This document shows, in pieces, positions 16,739-25,110 of a DNA stretch of 64,000 nt. Origin of the DNA: Croceicoccus hydrothermalis (GTDB lineage: Bacteria; Pseudomonadota; Alphaproteobacteria; Sphingomonadales; Sphingomonadaceae); the NCBI RefSeq assembly GCF_022378335.1, contig NZ_JAIQCI010000014.1:62001-126000 (forward strand), given 5' to 3'. Position numbers and translations under genes: made by a program. The notes below the pieces were generated by a model. The model worked only from the letters and a program-made list of their open reading frames with translations, was not told where the DNA came from and ran no database searches. How positions within the stretch are numbered: position 1 is the stretch's first letter; each line of letters opens with the position of its first letter.

Positions 16739-17884
16739 TTAACGTTCCAGAATGGTCACGGCAGAAACGCCGGGTGCGCCATAGACATGGCTGTAAGCGG
16801 TTTTCGGGGCGCCGGGCACTTGTCGCGGACCGCCGTCGCCGCGCAATTGCACGACATTTTCGTAAACCTGGCGAAGCCCCGACGCGCCGATCGGTTCGCC
16901 GCAAGCAAGACAGCCGCCATCGGTGTTGACCGGCAGGCGGCCATCGATTTCGGTCCATCCCTCGCGAAGATAGCGTTCCTGCTCACCATCTGCGACGAAG
17001 CCGTTTTCGGCCATGTGCATCAATTCGGCGCCCGCTTCGGTATCCTGCAATTGTGCGATGGCGATTTCTTCGGGACCGATGCCGGCGATTTCGAATGCAT
17101 CGCGGCTGGCGATATTCGTGGCGGAACCGCCGCGCTCGACGTCGATGGACGGAGCAAACACCTCGAAACTGCCGGGCGGGCGGGTGCGCATCGTCGCGGC
17201 TTTCAACCTCACGATCGGCTTGCCAAGCTCGCGCGCTTTCTTCTCGCTCGCAAGGATCAACGCGACGCCGCCCTCTGCAGGCGAGCAGAACATGTATTTC
17301 GAATAAGGGTCCGACACCATCGGCGCATCGAGAATGACGTCCAGCGGGACCGGTTCGCGCCGCCAGGCATGGGGCGCCCTTGCTCCGTTGCGAAATGCCT
17401 TTTCCGCAACCCGGCCCAGCGTTTCGCGCGAAATCCCGTGGAGATGCATGTAGCGCATGATCTTCATGGCGAAGAATTGCGTCGTCACCATGTATCCCGC
17501 ATCGCCGTACCATTCGGGAAGGTTGTATTCCGAAGGTTTTGCGTCGAACGCGCCGCGCGGATGCTTGTCGAACCCGACGGCAAGGCCGATGTCCGCCTCG
17601 CCCGCCTTGATCGCCATCTGTGCCGAGAACAGCGCCGATCCGCCCGCCGCGCACCCGTTGCGCACATTGATGAACTGCGCACCGGTCAGGCCAAGCTGCT
17701 CCACCATCGTATCGGGATTGCCGGCCGCATCCGACGCGCCATACGCGAAATCGACGTCTGTCCATTCGATCCCGGCGTCGGACAGAGCGTCGCGCACGGC
17801 ATAGACGCCCTGTTCGAGACCCGAACGTTGCTCGGTCCGGCCGAAGGGGTGAATGCCGATACCCACGATGCAAACGTCGGTCAT
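16739..17884 (-). CDS. Thiolase-fold enzyme of the lipid-transfer/Ltp type (possible retro-aldolase)
   Basis: A 381-residue thiolase-superfamily protein. The nucleophile-loop cysteine is present (C78 in NGCAAGGSAL), but the usual GHP histidine is replaced (C328-G-E-P-I-G-A) and the C-terminal thiolase cysteine loop reads VYGAPG with no cysteine. Such substitutions are typical of SCP2/Ltp-like proteins, some of which, with a DUF35 partner, act as retro-aldolases in steroid side-chain removal. The DUF35 gene directly upstream overlaps by 4 bases, which fits such a pair. GAGGGAG lies before the ATG. Ordinary thiolase activity seems unlikely; the actual reaction is inferred, not shown. Confidence 0.85.
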   Translation of the reverse strand: MTDVCIVGIGIHPFGRTEQRSGLEQGVYAVRDALSDAGIEWTDVDFAYGASDAAGNPDTMVEQLGLTGAQFINVRNGCAAGGSALFSAQMAIKAGEADIGLAVGFDKHPRGAFDAKPSEYNLPEWYGDAGYMVTTQFFAMKIMRYMHLHGISRETLGRVAEKAFRNGARAPHAWRREPVPLDVILDAPMVSDPYSKYMFCSPAEGGVALILASEKKARELGKPIVRLKAATMRTRPPGSFEVFAPSIDVERGGSATNIASRDAFEIAGIGPEEIAIAQLQDTEAGAELMHMAENGFVADGEQERYLREGWTEIDGRLPVNTDGGCLACGEPIGASGLRQVYENVVQLRGDGGPRQVPGAPKTAYSHVYGAPGVSAVTILER

Positions 17885-18276
17885 GCCGCTACTCCCTCGG
17901 GCCGGAAGGCGGGGATGGCGACGCCTTGTGCCGCATCGAGGTCGAGCGGTACCTGCGTCAGTACGAGCGCCATGCCGATTTCGATGTCGCCGAAATCCAC
18001 GTCGGTGAGCCGCGCCTCCACAATGGTTTCGCCCGGCAATTCGACATAGCCGATCGCCCATGGGGTGAATGCCTCGGGTCCGGCATAGGGCGGCGATTTC
18101 GGCCGGAAACGCTGTATCGTGTAGCTCCACAAGGTCCCGGTCCGCGACAGGGGATAGGGTTCGAAACGCTCGCCCGGCGGGCAGGGGAACACGATGCGCC
18201 CGGTCTCGCGGTTGCGGCCGCCGACCAATCGCGGCGGGGCGTCCTTCGTGAACAGTCCTTGGGCGATGGGTTGCAT
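17881..18276 (-). CDS. DUF35 OB-fold protein lacking zinc-ribbon cysteines
   Basis: A 131-residue protein matching the acyl-CoA-associated DUF35 family: an N-terminal segment (APPRLVGGRNRETGRIVFPCPP) where the rubredoxin-like zinc ribbon normally sits, then the OB fold (LWSYTIQRFRPKSPP, WAIGYVELP, IEIGMALVLTQVPLD). Only one cysteine remains (C32), so no zinc can be held by the usual four-cysteine site. It is the first gene of the operon and overlaps the thiolase-fold gene by ATGA, a tight coupling expected for a two-subunit enzyme. GAGGATCACC precedes the ATG. Confidence 0.85.
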   Translation of the reverse strand: MQPIAQGLFTKDAPPRLVGGRNRETGRIVFPCPPGERFEPYPLSRTGTLWSYTIQRFRPKSPPYAGPEAFTPWAIGYVELPGETIVEARLTDVDFGDIEIGMALVLTQVPLDLDAAQGVAIPAFRPEGVAA

Positions 18277-18431
18277 GGTGATCCTCGAAAGCCTGCGATT
18301 GGGTTGCGGGGAAACGCCCGCCAATCCGTTCGGGCAAACTAAAGCGCAAAGCGGCCCGGTTGGCAGGCTCCCTAAAACGATAGGGTGTGCGCGCGCATGG
18401 CTGTGCAAGGGTGCGCGCCGAGGAGAATGCG

Positions 18432-20075
18432 ATGAGCGAGCTTTGGGACTACATCATAATCGGTGCGGGGTCTTCGGGCTGTGTCCTTGCCGAGAAACTG
18501 AGTGTGGACGGACGCTCTCGCGTGCTCGTGCTGGAGGCCGGGGGCGAAGCTTCGTTCTGGAACCATATCCCCAAGGGCGTCGCCAGGCTGGTGAAGGACC
18601 CCGCCAAGATCTGGATGTACAAGGTCACGCAGCCCCGCGACTATGTCGATGGCGAGGATGGCGACGATGGCGACCCGCCGGGCGAATTCTGGATCAGGGG
18701 AAAGGGGCTTGGCGGGAGTTCAGGTGTCAACGGCATGATCTGGAGCAGGGGGGAACCTGCCGATTATGACGCGTGGGAAAACGATTACGGTGCCACCGCA
18801 TGGAACGGCGATGCCATGACGCAGGCGTTCCGCAGCCTGGAGGACCACGCCGATGGCGCATCGGACACAAGAGGCGAAGGCGGGCCGGTGCATGTCGATC
18901 CGCAAATCTACAGCTATCCGCTTGCCCAAGACATGATCGCCGCAGGCGAGACGCTTGGCCTCAGACCCGTGCGCGATCTTAACGGGACGACCGGGCCAAG
19001 GGTCGGATATTACAGCCACAACATCAAGGCCGGGGTGCGGCAGAGCGCGGCGACCACATTCCTCGAACCGGCAAGGGCGCGGCCCAACCTCCGCGTCGTG
19101 ACAGGCGCACTGGCGCAGCGGATCGTGATGGAAGAAGGCCGCGCCGTCGCTGTCGAGGCCCATATCGACGGCAAGCCGGCGCGGTTCGATTGCGCGGGCG
19201 AGATCGTCGTGTCGGCAGGGGCGATGGAAAGCCCGCTGCTGCTGCAACGCTCAGGCATTGGCGATCCCGAACGGCTGGTGCGCGCAGGCGTCGATCCGTT
19301 GGTAGATGCGCCCGACGTCGGGGAGAGGATGATCGAGCATCTCTCGCTTTCCATGCCGTTCCGCCTGGATGACGATAGGGGTACGCACCGCAATTTCTTC
19401 GGGCTGGGCCTGATGCGGGCGATGGCACGCTGGGCGATGCGGCGGGACGGCATCATGGCGACCGGCCCGTTCGAGGTCGGCGCGTTCGACAATGTATACC
19501 ACCCCGACGGAAGGACGGATGCGCAATTCTATCTCGGTGCCTACAGCTTTGCGGTGGGCGGAGACAATGATCCGGTCCCGCTCGACAAGATCGACCGGCG
19601 GCCGGGCCTTACCATATATGGCTCGCTATTGCGTCTGACGAGCGAGGGTGCGTTGCGTATCACCGGTCCGGACGCGGGCGATCCGCCAAGAATTGAACCG
19701 AATTTCCTGTCGACCGAACATGACCGGCAAAGCGCGGTCGCCATTGTACGACGGATGCGCCAGCTCGTCCGGGCCGCGCCCCTCGGCCAAAGCGTTGGGC
19801 GCGAGGAGATCCCCGGCGATGACGTCGACGATGATGCGCAAATCCTGTCCGCGTTTCGGCGGCTGTCGTCCTGCGGGCTGCACGGCATTGGGACGTGCCG
19901 GATGGGAAGCGATCCGCGTGCCGTAGTCGATCCGCGGCTTCGCGTGAACGGGGTAGGGGGGCTTCGCGTGGTCGATTGTTCGGTGATACCGGGCCATGTC
20001 ACGGGCAACACCAACGCGCCGGCGATGGCCATCGGCCTGCGCGCCGCCGATCTCATTCTCGAAGACCGCCCATAA
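18432..20075 (+). CDS. GMC family FAD-dependent oxidoreductase
   Basis: A 547-residue glucose-methanol-choline-type oxidoreductase oxidising an alcohol. The FAD Rossmann motif lies at residues 8-24 (IIIGAGSSGCVLAEKL), the second GMC signature follows (LGGSSGVNGMIW), then VVSAGAMESPLLLQRSGIG, and the C-terminal segment GHVTGNTNAPAMAIGLRAADLI is characteristic. The catalytic His is expected around the GLHGIGTCRMG segment. AGGAGA lies before the ATG at 18432. It diverges from the DUF35 operon and leads the alpha/beta-hydrolase gene by 26 bases. The substrate is unknown; no signal peptide is seen, so it is probably cytoplasmic. Confidence 0.92.
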   Translation: MSELWDYIIIGAGSSGCVLAEKLSVDGRSRVLVLEAGGEASFWNHIPKGVARLVKDPAKIWMYKVTQPRDYVDGEDGDDGDPPGEFWIRGKGLGGSSGVNGMIWSRGEPADYDAWENDYGATAWNGDAMTQAFRSLEDHADGASDTRGEGGPVHVDPQIYSYPLAQDMIAAGETLGLRPVRDLNGTTGPRVGYYSHNIKAGVRQSAATTFLEPARARPNLRVVTGALAQRIVMEEGRAVAVEAHIDGKPARFDCAGEIVVSAGAMESPLLLQRSGIGDPERLVRAGVDPLVDAPDVGERMIEHLSLSMPFRLDDDRGTHRNFFGLGLMRAMARWAMRRDGIMATGPFEVGAFDNVYHPDGRTDAQFYLGAYSFAVGGDNDPVPLDKIDRRPGLTIYGSLLRLTSEGALRITGPDAGDPPRIEPNFLSTEHDRQSAVAIVRRMRQLVRAAPLGQSVGREEIPGDDVDDDAQILSAFRRLSSCGLHGIGTCRMGSDPRAVVDPRLRVNGVGGLRVVDCSVIPGHVTGNTNAPAMAIGLRAADLILEDRP

Positions 20076-20101
20076 CGCGTTTTGCAAAAAGGAGGCCGAC
20101 G

Positions 20102-20878
20102 ATGGCACAAGGCAATACGATTACCCGGCCCTCCTATGGCTGGACGGCGCTCGAACCGGCGCGTTCGCTCTTGAATGTGGCGGCGCTCATGGCGAGCTGG
20201 CCCATGCTCGGTGCCGCGCCGCGTGGCGACGGGCACCCGGTCATGGTCTTGCCGGGATTTGCCACCAATGACGCGATGACGGCGTTGCTGCGCATGTTTC
20301 TCAAGCGGATCGGGTATGATGTGCACACGTGGGATCTGGGCTGGAACTTCGACCATCGCAGCACCGGCGAAAACGGCGAACATATCGCCGCCCGCATCGC
20401 TGCAATAGCGCGCCGGACCGGACGGAGCGTCAGCCTCGTGGGATGGAGCCTGGGCGGGGTCATCGCCCGCGAAGCCGCCCGCCGCGATCCCGCCGATGTG
20501 CGCCAGGTCATCGCACTGGGCAGTCCGTTTACCGGGAACCCGGATGCCACCAATCTGGGCGAGCTGTACGAATTGCTTACCGGCAATCGCGTGTCGGATA
20601 TGGAGCGGCACCCGCGCTATGTCATGGGAGGCAGGCCGCTTTCGGTGCCGTCGACGGCGATCTACTCCAAAAGCGACGGCATCACTGCATGGGAAAACTG
20701 CGTCAGCGAGACCGACGCGCAAACCGAAAATATCGAGGTGTGGAGCAGCCATTTCGGTTTTATGGCCAACCCCGCGGTTCTTTATGCCGTGGCCGACCGG
20801 CTGGCCTGCGCAGAGGATGGCTGGACCCGGTTCGTGCCGGGCGGGCCATTTCGCGCGTTCTACTTTCCCACGACCTGA
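20102..20878 (+). CDS. Alpha/beta hydrolase
   Basis: A 258-residue alpha/beta-fold hydrolase. The nucleophile elbow is GWSLGG (serine near residue 118), preceded by the oxyanion-type VMVLPGFATND strand-loop. A downstream acidic residue in IYSKSDGITAWENC and a histidine in SSHFGFMANP complete a plausible Ser-Asp-His triad. The WSSHFGF terminal part resembles lipase/PGAP1-like proteins. AAGGAGG lies nine bases before the ATG at 20102. It is in an operon with the GMC oxidoreductase, and its stop is 6 bases from the stop of the converging GNAT gene. Confidence 0.88.
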   Translation: MAQGNTITRPSYGWTALEPARSLLNVAALMASWPMLGAAPRGDGHPVMVLPGFATNDAMTALLRMFLKRIGYDVHTWDLGWNFDHRSTGENGEHIAARIAAIARRTGRSVSLVGWSLGGVIAREAARRDPADVRQVIALGSPFTGNPDATNLGELYELLTGNRVSDMERHPRYVMGGRPLSVPSTAIYSKSDGITAWENCVSETDAQTENIEVWSSHFGFMANPAVLYAVADRLACAEDGWTRFVPGGPFRAFYFPTT

Positions 20879-20884
20879 ACGCGC

Positions 20885-21481
20885 TCAGTCGCCAGGGAAA
20901 TTATCGGGCAGGCCATACACCTCGTGCGCGGACCGTAGCCGGTTCATGTCGAGTGCGAGTATGACGATGTCGTTCGTCACCCCGCGCGCATCGCGAACCT
21001 GGTTGCGCAGCAATGCTTCGGGACGAAAGCCCATATCCGCGAACAAGGAAAGGGCCGATGTCTGATCCGGCGTCATGCGCACGACAAGCCGCTCGATCCC
21101 GCTTTGCTGCGCAACATCCATGCTGTCCTGCGCCAGCGCACGGCCAAGCCCGCTTCCCCGCGCGTCGGGCGCGATGAGGATGCGGATCTCACCCACATGC
21201 GCCGACCAGCTCAATTCGTCGCGAACCAGCGCATTGCTGCCTACGACGCGGTCGCCGGAAAAGGCCAGCGTGCTGCGGATCGTGCCACGCTCGCATTGAT
21301 CGAGCCAGGCATCGACGACCTTGGGATTGCGAATGTCGCGTTCCAGGAACATCAAATCGTGGAGGGGAATGTCGCGGGCAAAGGCGATGACCGCGTCGCG
21401 ATCACGCCGATCTAGCGTGCGGAGTTTCCATTGCGCGTCATTGCGGTTTGCGCGTTCCCCGTTCGTCTTCGCGCCCGTCAT
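20885..21481 (-). CDS. GNAT family N-acetyltransferase
   Basis: A 198-residue acetyl-CoA-dependent acyltransferase with the GNAT fold: RILIAPDARGSGLGRAL is motif A (acetyl-CoA pyrophosphate loop), followed by IERLVVRMTPDQTSALSLFADMGFRPEALL. The start at 21481 overlaps the stop of the PHA synthase gene (ATGA), so it is coupled to phaC. The N-terminal 15 residues are probably disordered. A GNAT protein in a phaE-phaC operon is not a standard arrangement; whether it acts on the granule proteins or on a small molecule is unknown. Confidence 0.85.
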   Translation of the reverse strand: MTGAKTNGERANRNDAQWKLRTLDRRDRDAVIAFARDIPLHDLMFLERDIRNPKVVDAWLDQCERGTIRSTLAFSGDRVVGSNALVRDELSWSAHVGEIRILIAPDARGSGLGRALAQDSMDVAQQSGIERLVVRMTPDQTSALSLFADMGFRPEALLRNQVRDARGVTNDIVILALDMNRLRSAHEVYGLPDNFPGD

Positions 21482-22560
21482 ACCGAACGCCTCGCCAGCC
21501 AGCTGTCGATATGCGGCCACAATCGTTTTACGGCCGCCGGCCCGGCAACGAGGCTAACATGCCCGCCCTTGGACACCAGATCATGCGTGTCGCGGGACGA
21601 GGTGTTCTCCATTAATGGCATCGTCGATTCCTTCTTGACCACATGATCGTGCACGGCGGTGATGTTGAGCACCGGCATCGAGATGTTGGACATGTCGGCA
21701 ATCCGTCCTCCGATATCGAGCCGGCCCTCCGACAGCGCATTGTCCCAGAGCAGATCCTTGATAAGCTGCCGGAAATAGGTGCCGGGCACGGGCAGTGTTT
21801 CGGCCGCCCACCTGTCGAACATTCGATAGGATCGTACGAAATCGTCGTTCCACATATTGGACCATAAATGCATCTTTCCCGCCGTGCGATTGGCCGGGCG
21901 GGCAAGATCGAACGCGCCGAGCATGATGTCCGGCGGGATGACGTCGAGTTCCTCGACAAGATGTTCGAGATCGAAATGCCGCCGGTCCGCCCATTTCTGG
22001 AAAAGCGTCATGTGATGAAAGTCGACCGGCGTTGCAAAGGCGACGAGATTGCGCGCCGATGCGGTTCCGTAAAGCGCGGCGTGAATAACGGCGAGCGTTC
22101 CGCCCATGCAATATCCGGCCAGCGTCACCTGCGTTTCGCCGGTCAGCTCGCGAATGCGCGAAATGCTTTCGGGGATGAATCCGTCGACATAATCGCCAAG
22201 GCCGAGTTCCGCCTCGTCCCGGCGCGGCGGGTTCCAGTCGAGATTGAACACGTCAAACCCACGCTCGGCCATGAATTCGACGAAGCTCTGCCCCTTGGCG
22301 AGGTCGAAGATATAGCCGCGATTGCTCGGCGGCGACACGAGCAGAAGCGGCGTGCGGTATATCTCGTCGAGCACCGGGCGATAGCGATAGAGCACCGCCG
22401 TCCCCTTGCGATAGACGACATCCTTCGCCATCGCGCCGACCGGCTGCGTCCCGGCGGCAAGGAATTCGAGCCCCTTGATATTGCGTTTGATCGCACGGTC
22501 GATTTCGCGCCGGGCGAGTTCGGCGATCTCCTCGCCCGACGGCAGGGTCAGCGCGCTCAC
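21478..22560 (-). CDS. phaC: Class III poly(R)-hydroxyalkanoate synthase, PhaC subunit
   Basis: This 360-residue polymerase joins hydroxyacyl-CoA into polyester storage granules. The lipase-like box is G-Y-C151-M-G-G and the likely triad is C151, D305 (AVHDHVV) and H334 (KGGHVSL), almost at the positions known for Allochromatium class III PhaC. The length (about 355) is also class III rather than class I. It starts at a GTG overlapping the TGA of the PhaE-like gene. The usual phaA, phaB and phasin genes are not adjacent. It may store acyl-CoA made by the surrounding catabolic genes. Confidence 0.92.
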   Translation of the reverse strand: MSALTLPSGEEIAELARREIDRAIKRNIKGLEFLAAGTQPVGAMAKDVVYRKGTAVLYRYRPVLDEIYRTPLLLVSPPSNRGYIFDLAKGQSFVEFMAERGFDVFNLDWNPPRRDEAELGLGDYVDGFIPESISRIRELTGETQVTLAGYCMGGTLAVIHAALYGTASARNLVAFATPVDFHHMTLFQKWADRRHFDLEHLVEELDVIPPDIMLGAFDLARPANRTAGKMHLWSNMWNDDFVRSYRMFDRWAAETLPVPGTYFRQLIKDLLWDNALSEGRLDIGGRIADMSNISMPVLNITAVHDHVVKKESTMPLMENTSSRDTHDLVSKGGHVSLVAGPAAVKRLWPHIDSWLARRSV

Positions 22561-22934
22561 GATGCGCTATCGCTGGCGTCGCCTGCCGGCGGTTTGCGCG
22601 TGCGTCTGGGTTCGTTGCGGGCAATGGATTTGGCCGGGGTCTCGTCGCGTTCGACCGCGATGCGCAGGCGTTCCAGACCGTCTTCGAGCGACGCCATGCG
22701 TTCGGCGAGCTCCTGCATCTGAGAGCGGGTCGGCAGGTTCATGGATTGCAGCATCTTCTCCATCTGCTCGGTCATCGCCTTCTGCGCGACGACCGAATAT
22801 TTGGTCGCCGGTCCCATTGCGGCGCTGAACTGTTCGGATTGCGTGACGCGGGTGGACCAGTCGTTCATTTCCTGCTCCCATGCTGCGACGAATTCCTGCC
22901 ACAGGACGGTCGGACTTTTCGGCGGTTTCGGCAT
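22557..22934 (-). CDS. phaE: Short PhaE-like subunit of PHA synthase
   Basis: A 125-residue, largely helical protein. The stretch LQSMNLPTRSQMQELAERM with the following leucine-rich coiled coil is the hallmark of the C-terminal end of PhaE, the activating partner of class III PhaC. Classical PhaE is around 350 residues, so this is a much reduced version holding little beyond the conserved motif and a lysine/arginine-rich tail. It is the first gene of phaE-phaC-GNAT, overlapping phaC by GTGA. The ATG at 22934 follows a GAGAGGACC-like site. The symbol is assigned by motif and position, not full-length similarity. Confidence 0.7.
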   Translation of the reverse strand: MPKPPKSPTVLWQEFVAAWEQEMNDWSTRVTQSEQFSAAMGPATKYSVVAQKAMTEQMEKMLQSMNLPTRSQMQELAERMASLEDGLERLRIAVERDETPAKSIARNEPRRTRKPPAGDASDSAS

Positions 22935-23127
22935 GTTCGGTCCTCTCGCGTAAAGACGATGCAACACGGGCGACCCGTTCGCCGCCATTCGTTCGCGCAA
23001 GCATCCGGTCCGCAAGGCCGGTATTATGCACCGATCGGGCAATCTGCCAACTCGCCTAGCTTTTTGCGCAGCACACGAACGCGATCTTTTCCTGTTAGAT
23101 CACCCTTCGACAAAGGGGACGGACATC

Positions 23128-24243
23128 GTGAATTTCGATCTGACCGAAGACCAGGAAATGTTGAAGGCGGTGGCAGAACGTTTTGTCACCGACCGTTACG
23201 ATGTCGAAAGGCGGCGCCAATATCTCGATGAGGCGGGCGGTTTCGGCGCGGAAAACTGGAGCCTGCTGGGCGAACTGGGCATCATCGCGGCACCGTTCGA
23301 CGAAGCGTTGGGCGGGCTCGACCTCGATGCGACGGGGGTGGCCGTCGTGTACGAGGCGCTCGGGCGCGGTCTGTTCGTGGAACCGTTGATCGAAAATGCG
23401 CTGATGGCCGGGCGAGTGTTTGCCGCAATTGCCGACGAAGCGCAGCGGACCAAATGGATGGATGCGATCCTGTCGGGGGAGAAACGGCTTGCGATGGCGC
23501 ATGCCGAACGCGGATCACGCAACGGCAGCTTGTGCGTGAGGACACGCGCCGATGTGTCGGGCAAGGACGCGACGCTGTGCGGGCACAAGCCGTTTGTCGT
23601 CGCCGGGTTCAACGCCGATGCCTATATCGTCAGCGCCCGCCACGATGGCGGGCCTAGCGATGCTTCGGGCTGGGCGTTCTATCTTGTTCCGGCCGATGCG
23701 CGCGGGCTGACCGTGAAGCCGTGGCGGATGGCCGACGGGTCGATGGCCGCGACGCTCGACTTCGACGAAACGCCGGCGATCGTGCTCGACGCCGGTGAGA
23801 ACGCGGCGGACGTGCTGACATCGGTGGAAACGCTGGTGTCGCTCGCGCGGTCGGCGGAAATGCTGGGCATCATGGAGCGCATGTTTGCCGATACGCTCGA
23901 CTATCTTCGCACGCGCGAACAGTTCGATCAGCCAATCGGCAAGTTTCAGGCGATACAACACCGCATGGCGGCCCAGTATGCGATATTGACCCAAGCACGC
24001 GCGCTGGTCGAGCTGGCCGTGGTGAAGGAAGCCAAACCGGAATTTGCGAAGGCCGTCGACGGTGCGCGCGCCTTTATCGCGGGACACGCGCTCGAAATGG
24101 GCCACGAGATGATCCAGTTCCACGGCGGCATGGGCATTACCGACGAACTCGCGCTGGGTTTCGGGCACAAGCGGCTTCTGGTGCTGTCGCGCTGGCCGGA
24201 CGATGCCGATACCGCGCTCGACCGCTATATCGATGCGGCCTGA
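23128..24243 (+). CDS. Acyl-CoA dehydrogenase
   Basis: A 371-residue ACAD-family flavoprotein starting at GTG (VNFDLTEDQEMLK, the usual family opening) with AAGGGGA upstream. The middle beta domain (AMAHAERGSRNG, GHKPFVVAGFNADAYIVSA) and the C-terminal helical domain (REQFDQPIGKFQAIQHRMA, FHGGMGITDELALG) are clear. It is shorter than classical ACADs, and the SEPxAGSD-type flavin motif is degenerate, as in the partner subunits of heteromeric dehydrogenases described for steroid catabolism. It is divergent from the pha operon and convergent with the ThuA gene. The substrate is unknown. Confidence 0.88.
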   Translation: MNFDLTEDQEMLKAVAERFVTDRYDVERRRQYLDEAGGFGAENWSLLGELGIIAAPFDEALGGLDLDATGVAVVYEALGRGLFVEPLIENALMAGRVFAAIADEAQRTKWMDAILSGEKRLAMAHAERGSRNGSLCVRTRADVSGKDATLCGHKPFVVAGFNADAYIVSARHDGGPSDASGWAFYLVPADARGLTVKPWRMADGSMAATLDFDETPAIVLDAGENAADVLTSVETLVSLARSAEMLGIMERMFADTLDYLRTREQFDQPIGKFQAIQHRMAAQYAILTQARALVELAVVKEAKPEFAKAVDGARAFIAGHALEMGHEMIQFHGGMGITDELALGFGHKRLLVLSRWPDDADTALDRYIDAA

Positions 24244-24306
24244 TCCTGATGCGAAAGACCTGGCATCGTGCGGAATGTCGGATCATTCGCGCAGGCACGC
24301 AAGGCC

Positions 24307-25110
24307 TCAGCCTTTAGCCGGGCGGTCCTTGATCCACGCGATCCCGCGCCGCAGCAGATCGTAGAACACCGGAAGCTCCCACGCGCAACGATCGAGGCTC
24401 GGCCACCAGTCGAGCATCGGCTGCAGATCGTAATGCCCGCGGCAATGCCCCAGCGTGTTGTAGAGCACCGCGCCCTTGCCATGGGTCTTGATATAGACAA
24501 CCGGATGGGTGCCGGGCGCATCCTTCGCCTCGGCAAAGCCGGTGCCTTCCTCCGTGCATTCGGTTTCGAGCAACACGTGCAGATCGCCATGCGTTTCGAG
24601 GTGATAGAGTTCGTCCGTCGTTTCGAACGGTTCGACCCCGCGCGTCAATTCGTGATCGTCATCCGCCACGGTCACCGTATATGGCGCGATGGGGGGGTGC
24701 GAAACGAATTGGCTGCCCAAAAGGTCCATCATCAAGGGCGCGTGACGCGGCGCATGCCAGAGCCCGTCCTCCATCATGCGCAGGATCGAATTCGTCCCGT
24801 GCAGCGCATACCAGCGACCGCCGTTTTCAAGCCAGTCCTTCAGGGTCTCCTGCACCTTCAGCGACGGGGTCACATCGCAGGTATAGGTGATGAGGATATC
24901 GGCCCCGGCGATGGCTTCGACATTTTCGTAATCCTCGAGTACGCGGGTACGCACCCGCGGGTCTTCGGCCAGGAGTTTGAGCAGTTCCAGCCGCGCGAAA
25001 TCGATATCGTGCCACACGCCCGCGGCGATCAGCACGCAATCGATGCGCGGCGGATGATTGCTTTCGTCATATCGCGCGAGCGGGTCGGAGCCGTGATCAG
25101 TATCGCTCAT
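24307..25110 (-). CDS. ThuA-like domain protein
   Basis: A 267-residue protein of the ThuA/class I glutamine amidotransferase-like fold: DCVLIAAGVWHDIDFAR, a GADILITYTCDV strand-loop, GGRWYALHGTNS (where the amidotransferase cysteine would be, here histidine-glycine), then FVSHPPIAPY and a terminal GKGAVLYNTLGHCRGHYD with the conserved GH of ThuA proteins. ThuA-like proteins are linked to sugar utilisation in rhizobia, yet this one overlaps a Rieske oxygenase gene by 4 bases (ATGA). So it is probably co-translated and may act on an oxygenation product. No reaction can be assigned. Confidence 0.82.
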   Translation of the reverse strand: MSDTDHGSDPLARYDESNHPPRIDCVLIAAGVWHDIDFARLELLKLLAEDPRVRTRVLEDYENVEAIAGADILITYTCDVTPSLKVQETLKDWLENGGRWYALHGTNSILRMMEDGLWHAPRHAPLMMDLLGSQFVSHPPIAPYTVTVADDDHELTRGVEPFETTDELYHLETHGDLHVLLETECTEEGTGFAEAKDAPGTHPVVYIKTHGKGAVLYNTLGHCRGHYDLQPMLDWWPSLDRCAWELPVFYDLLRRGIAWIKDRPAKG

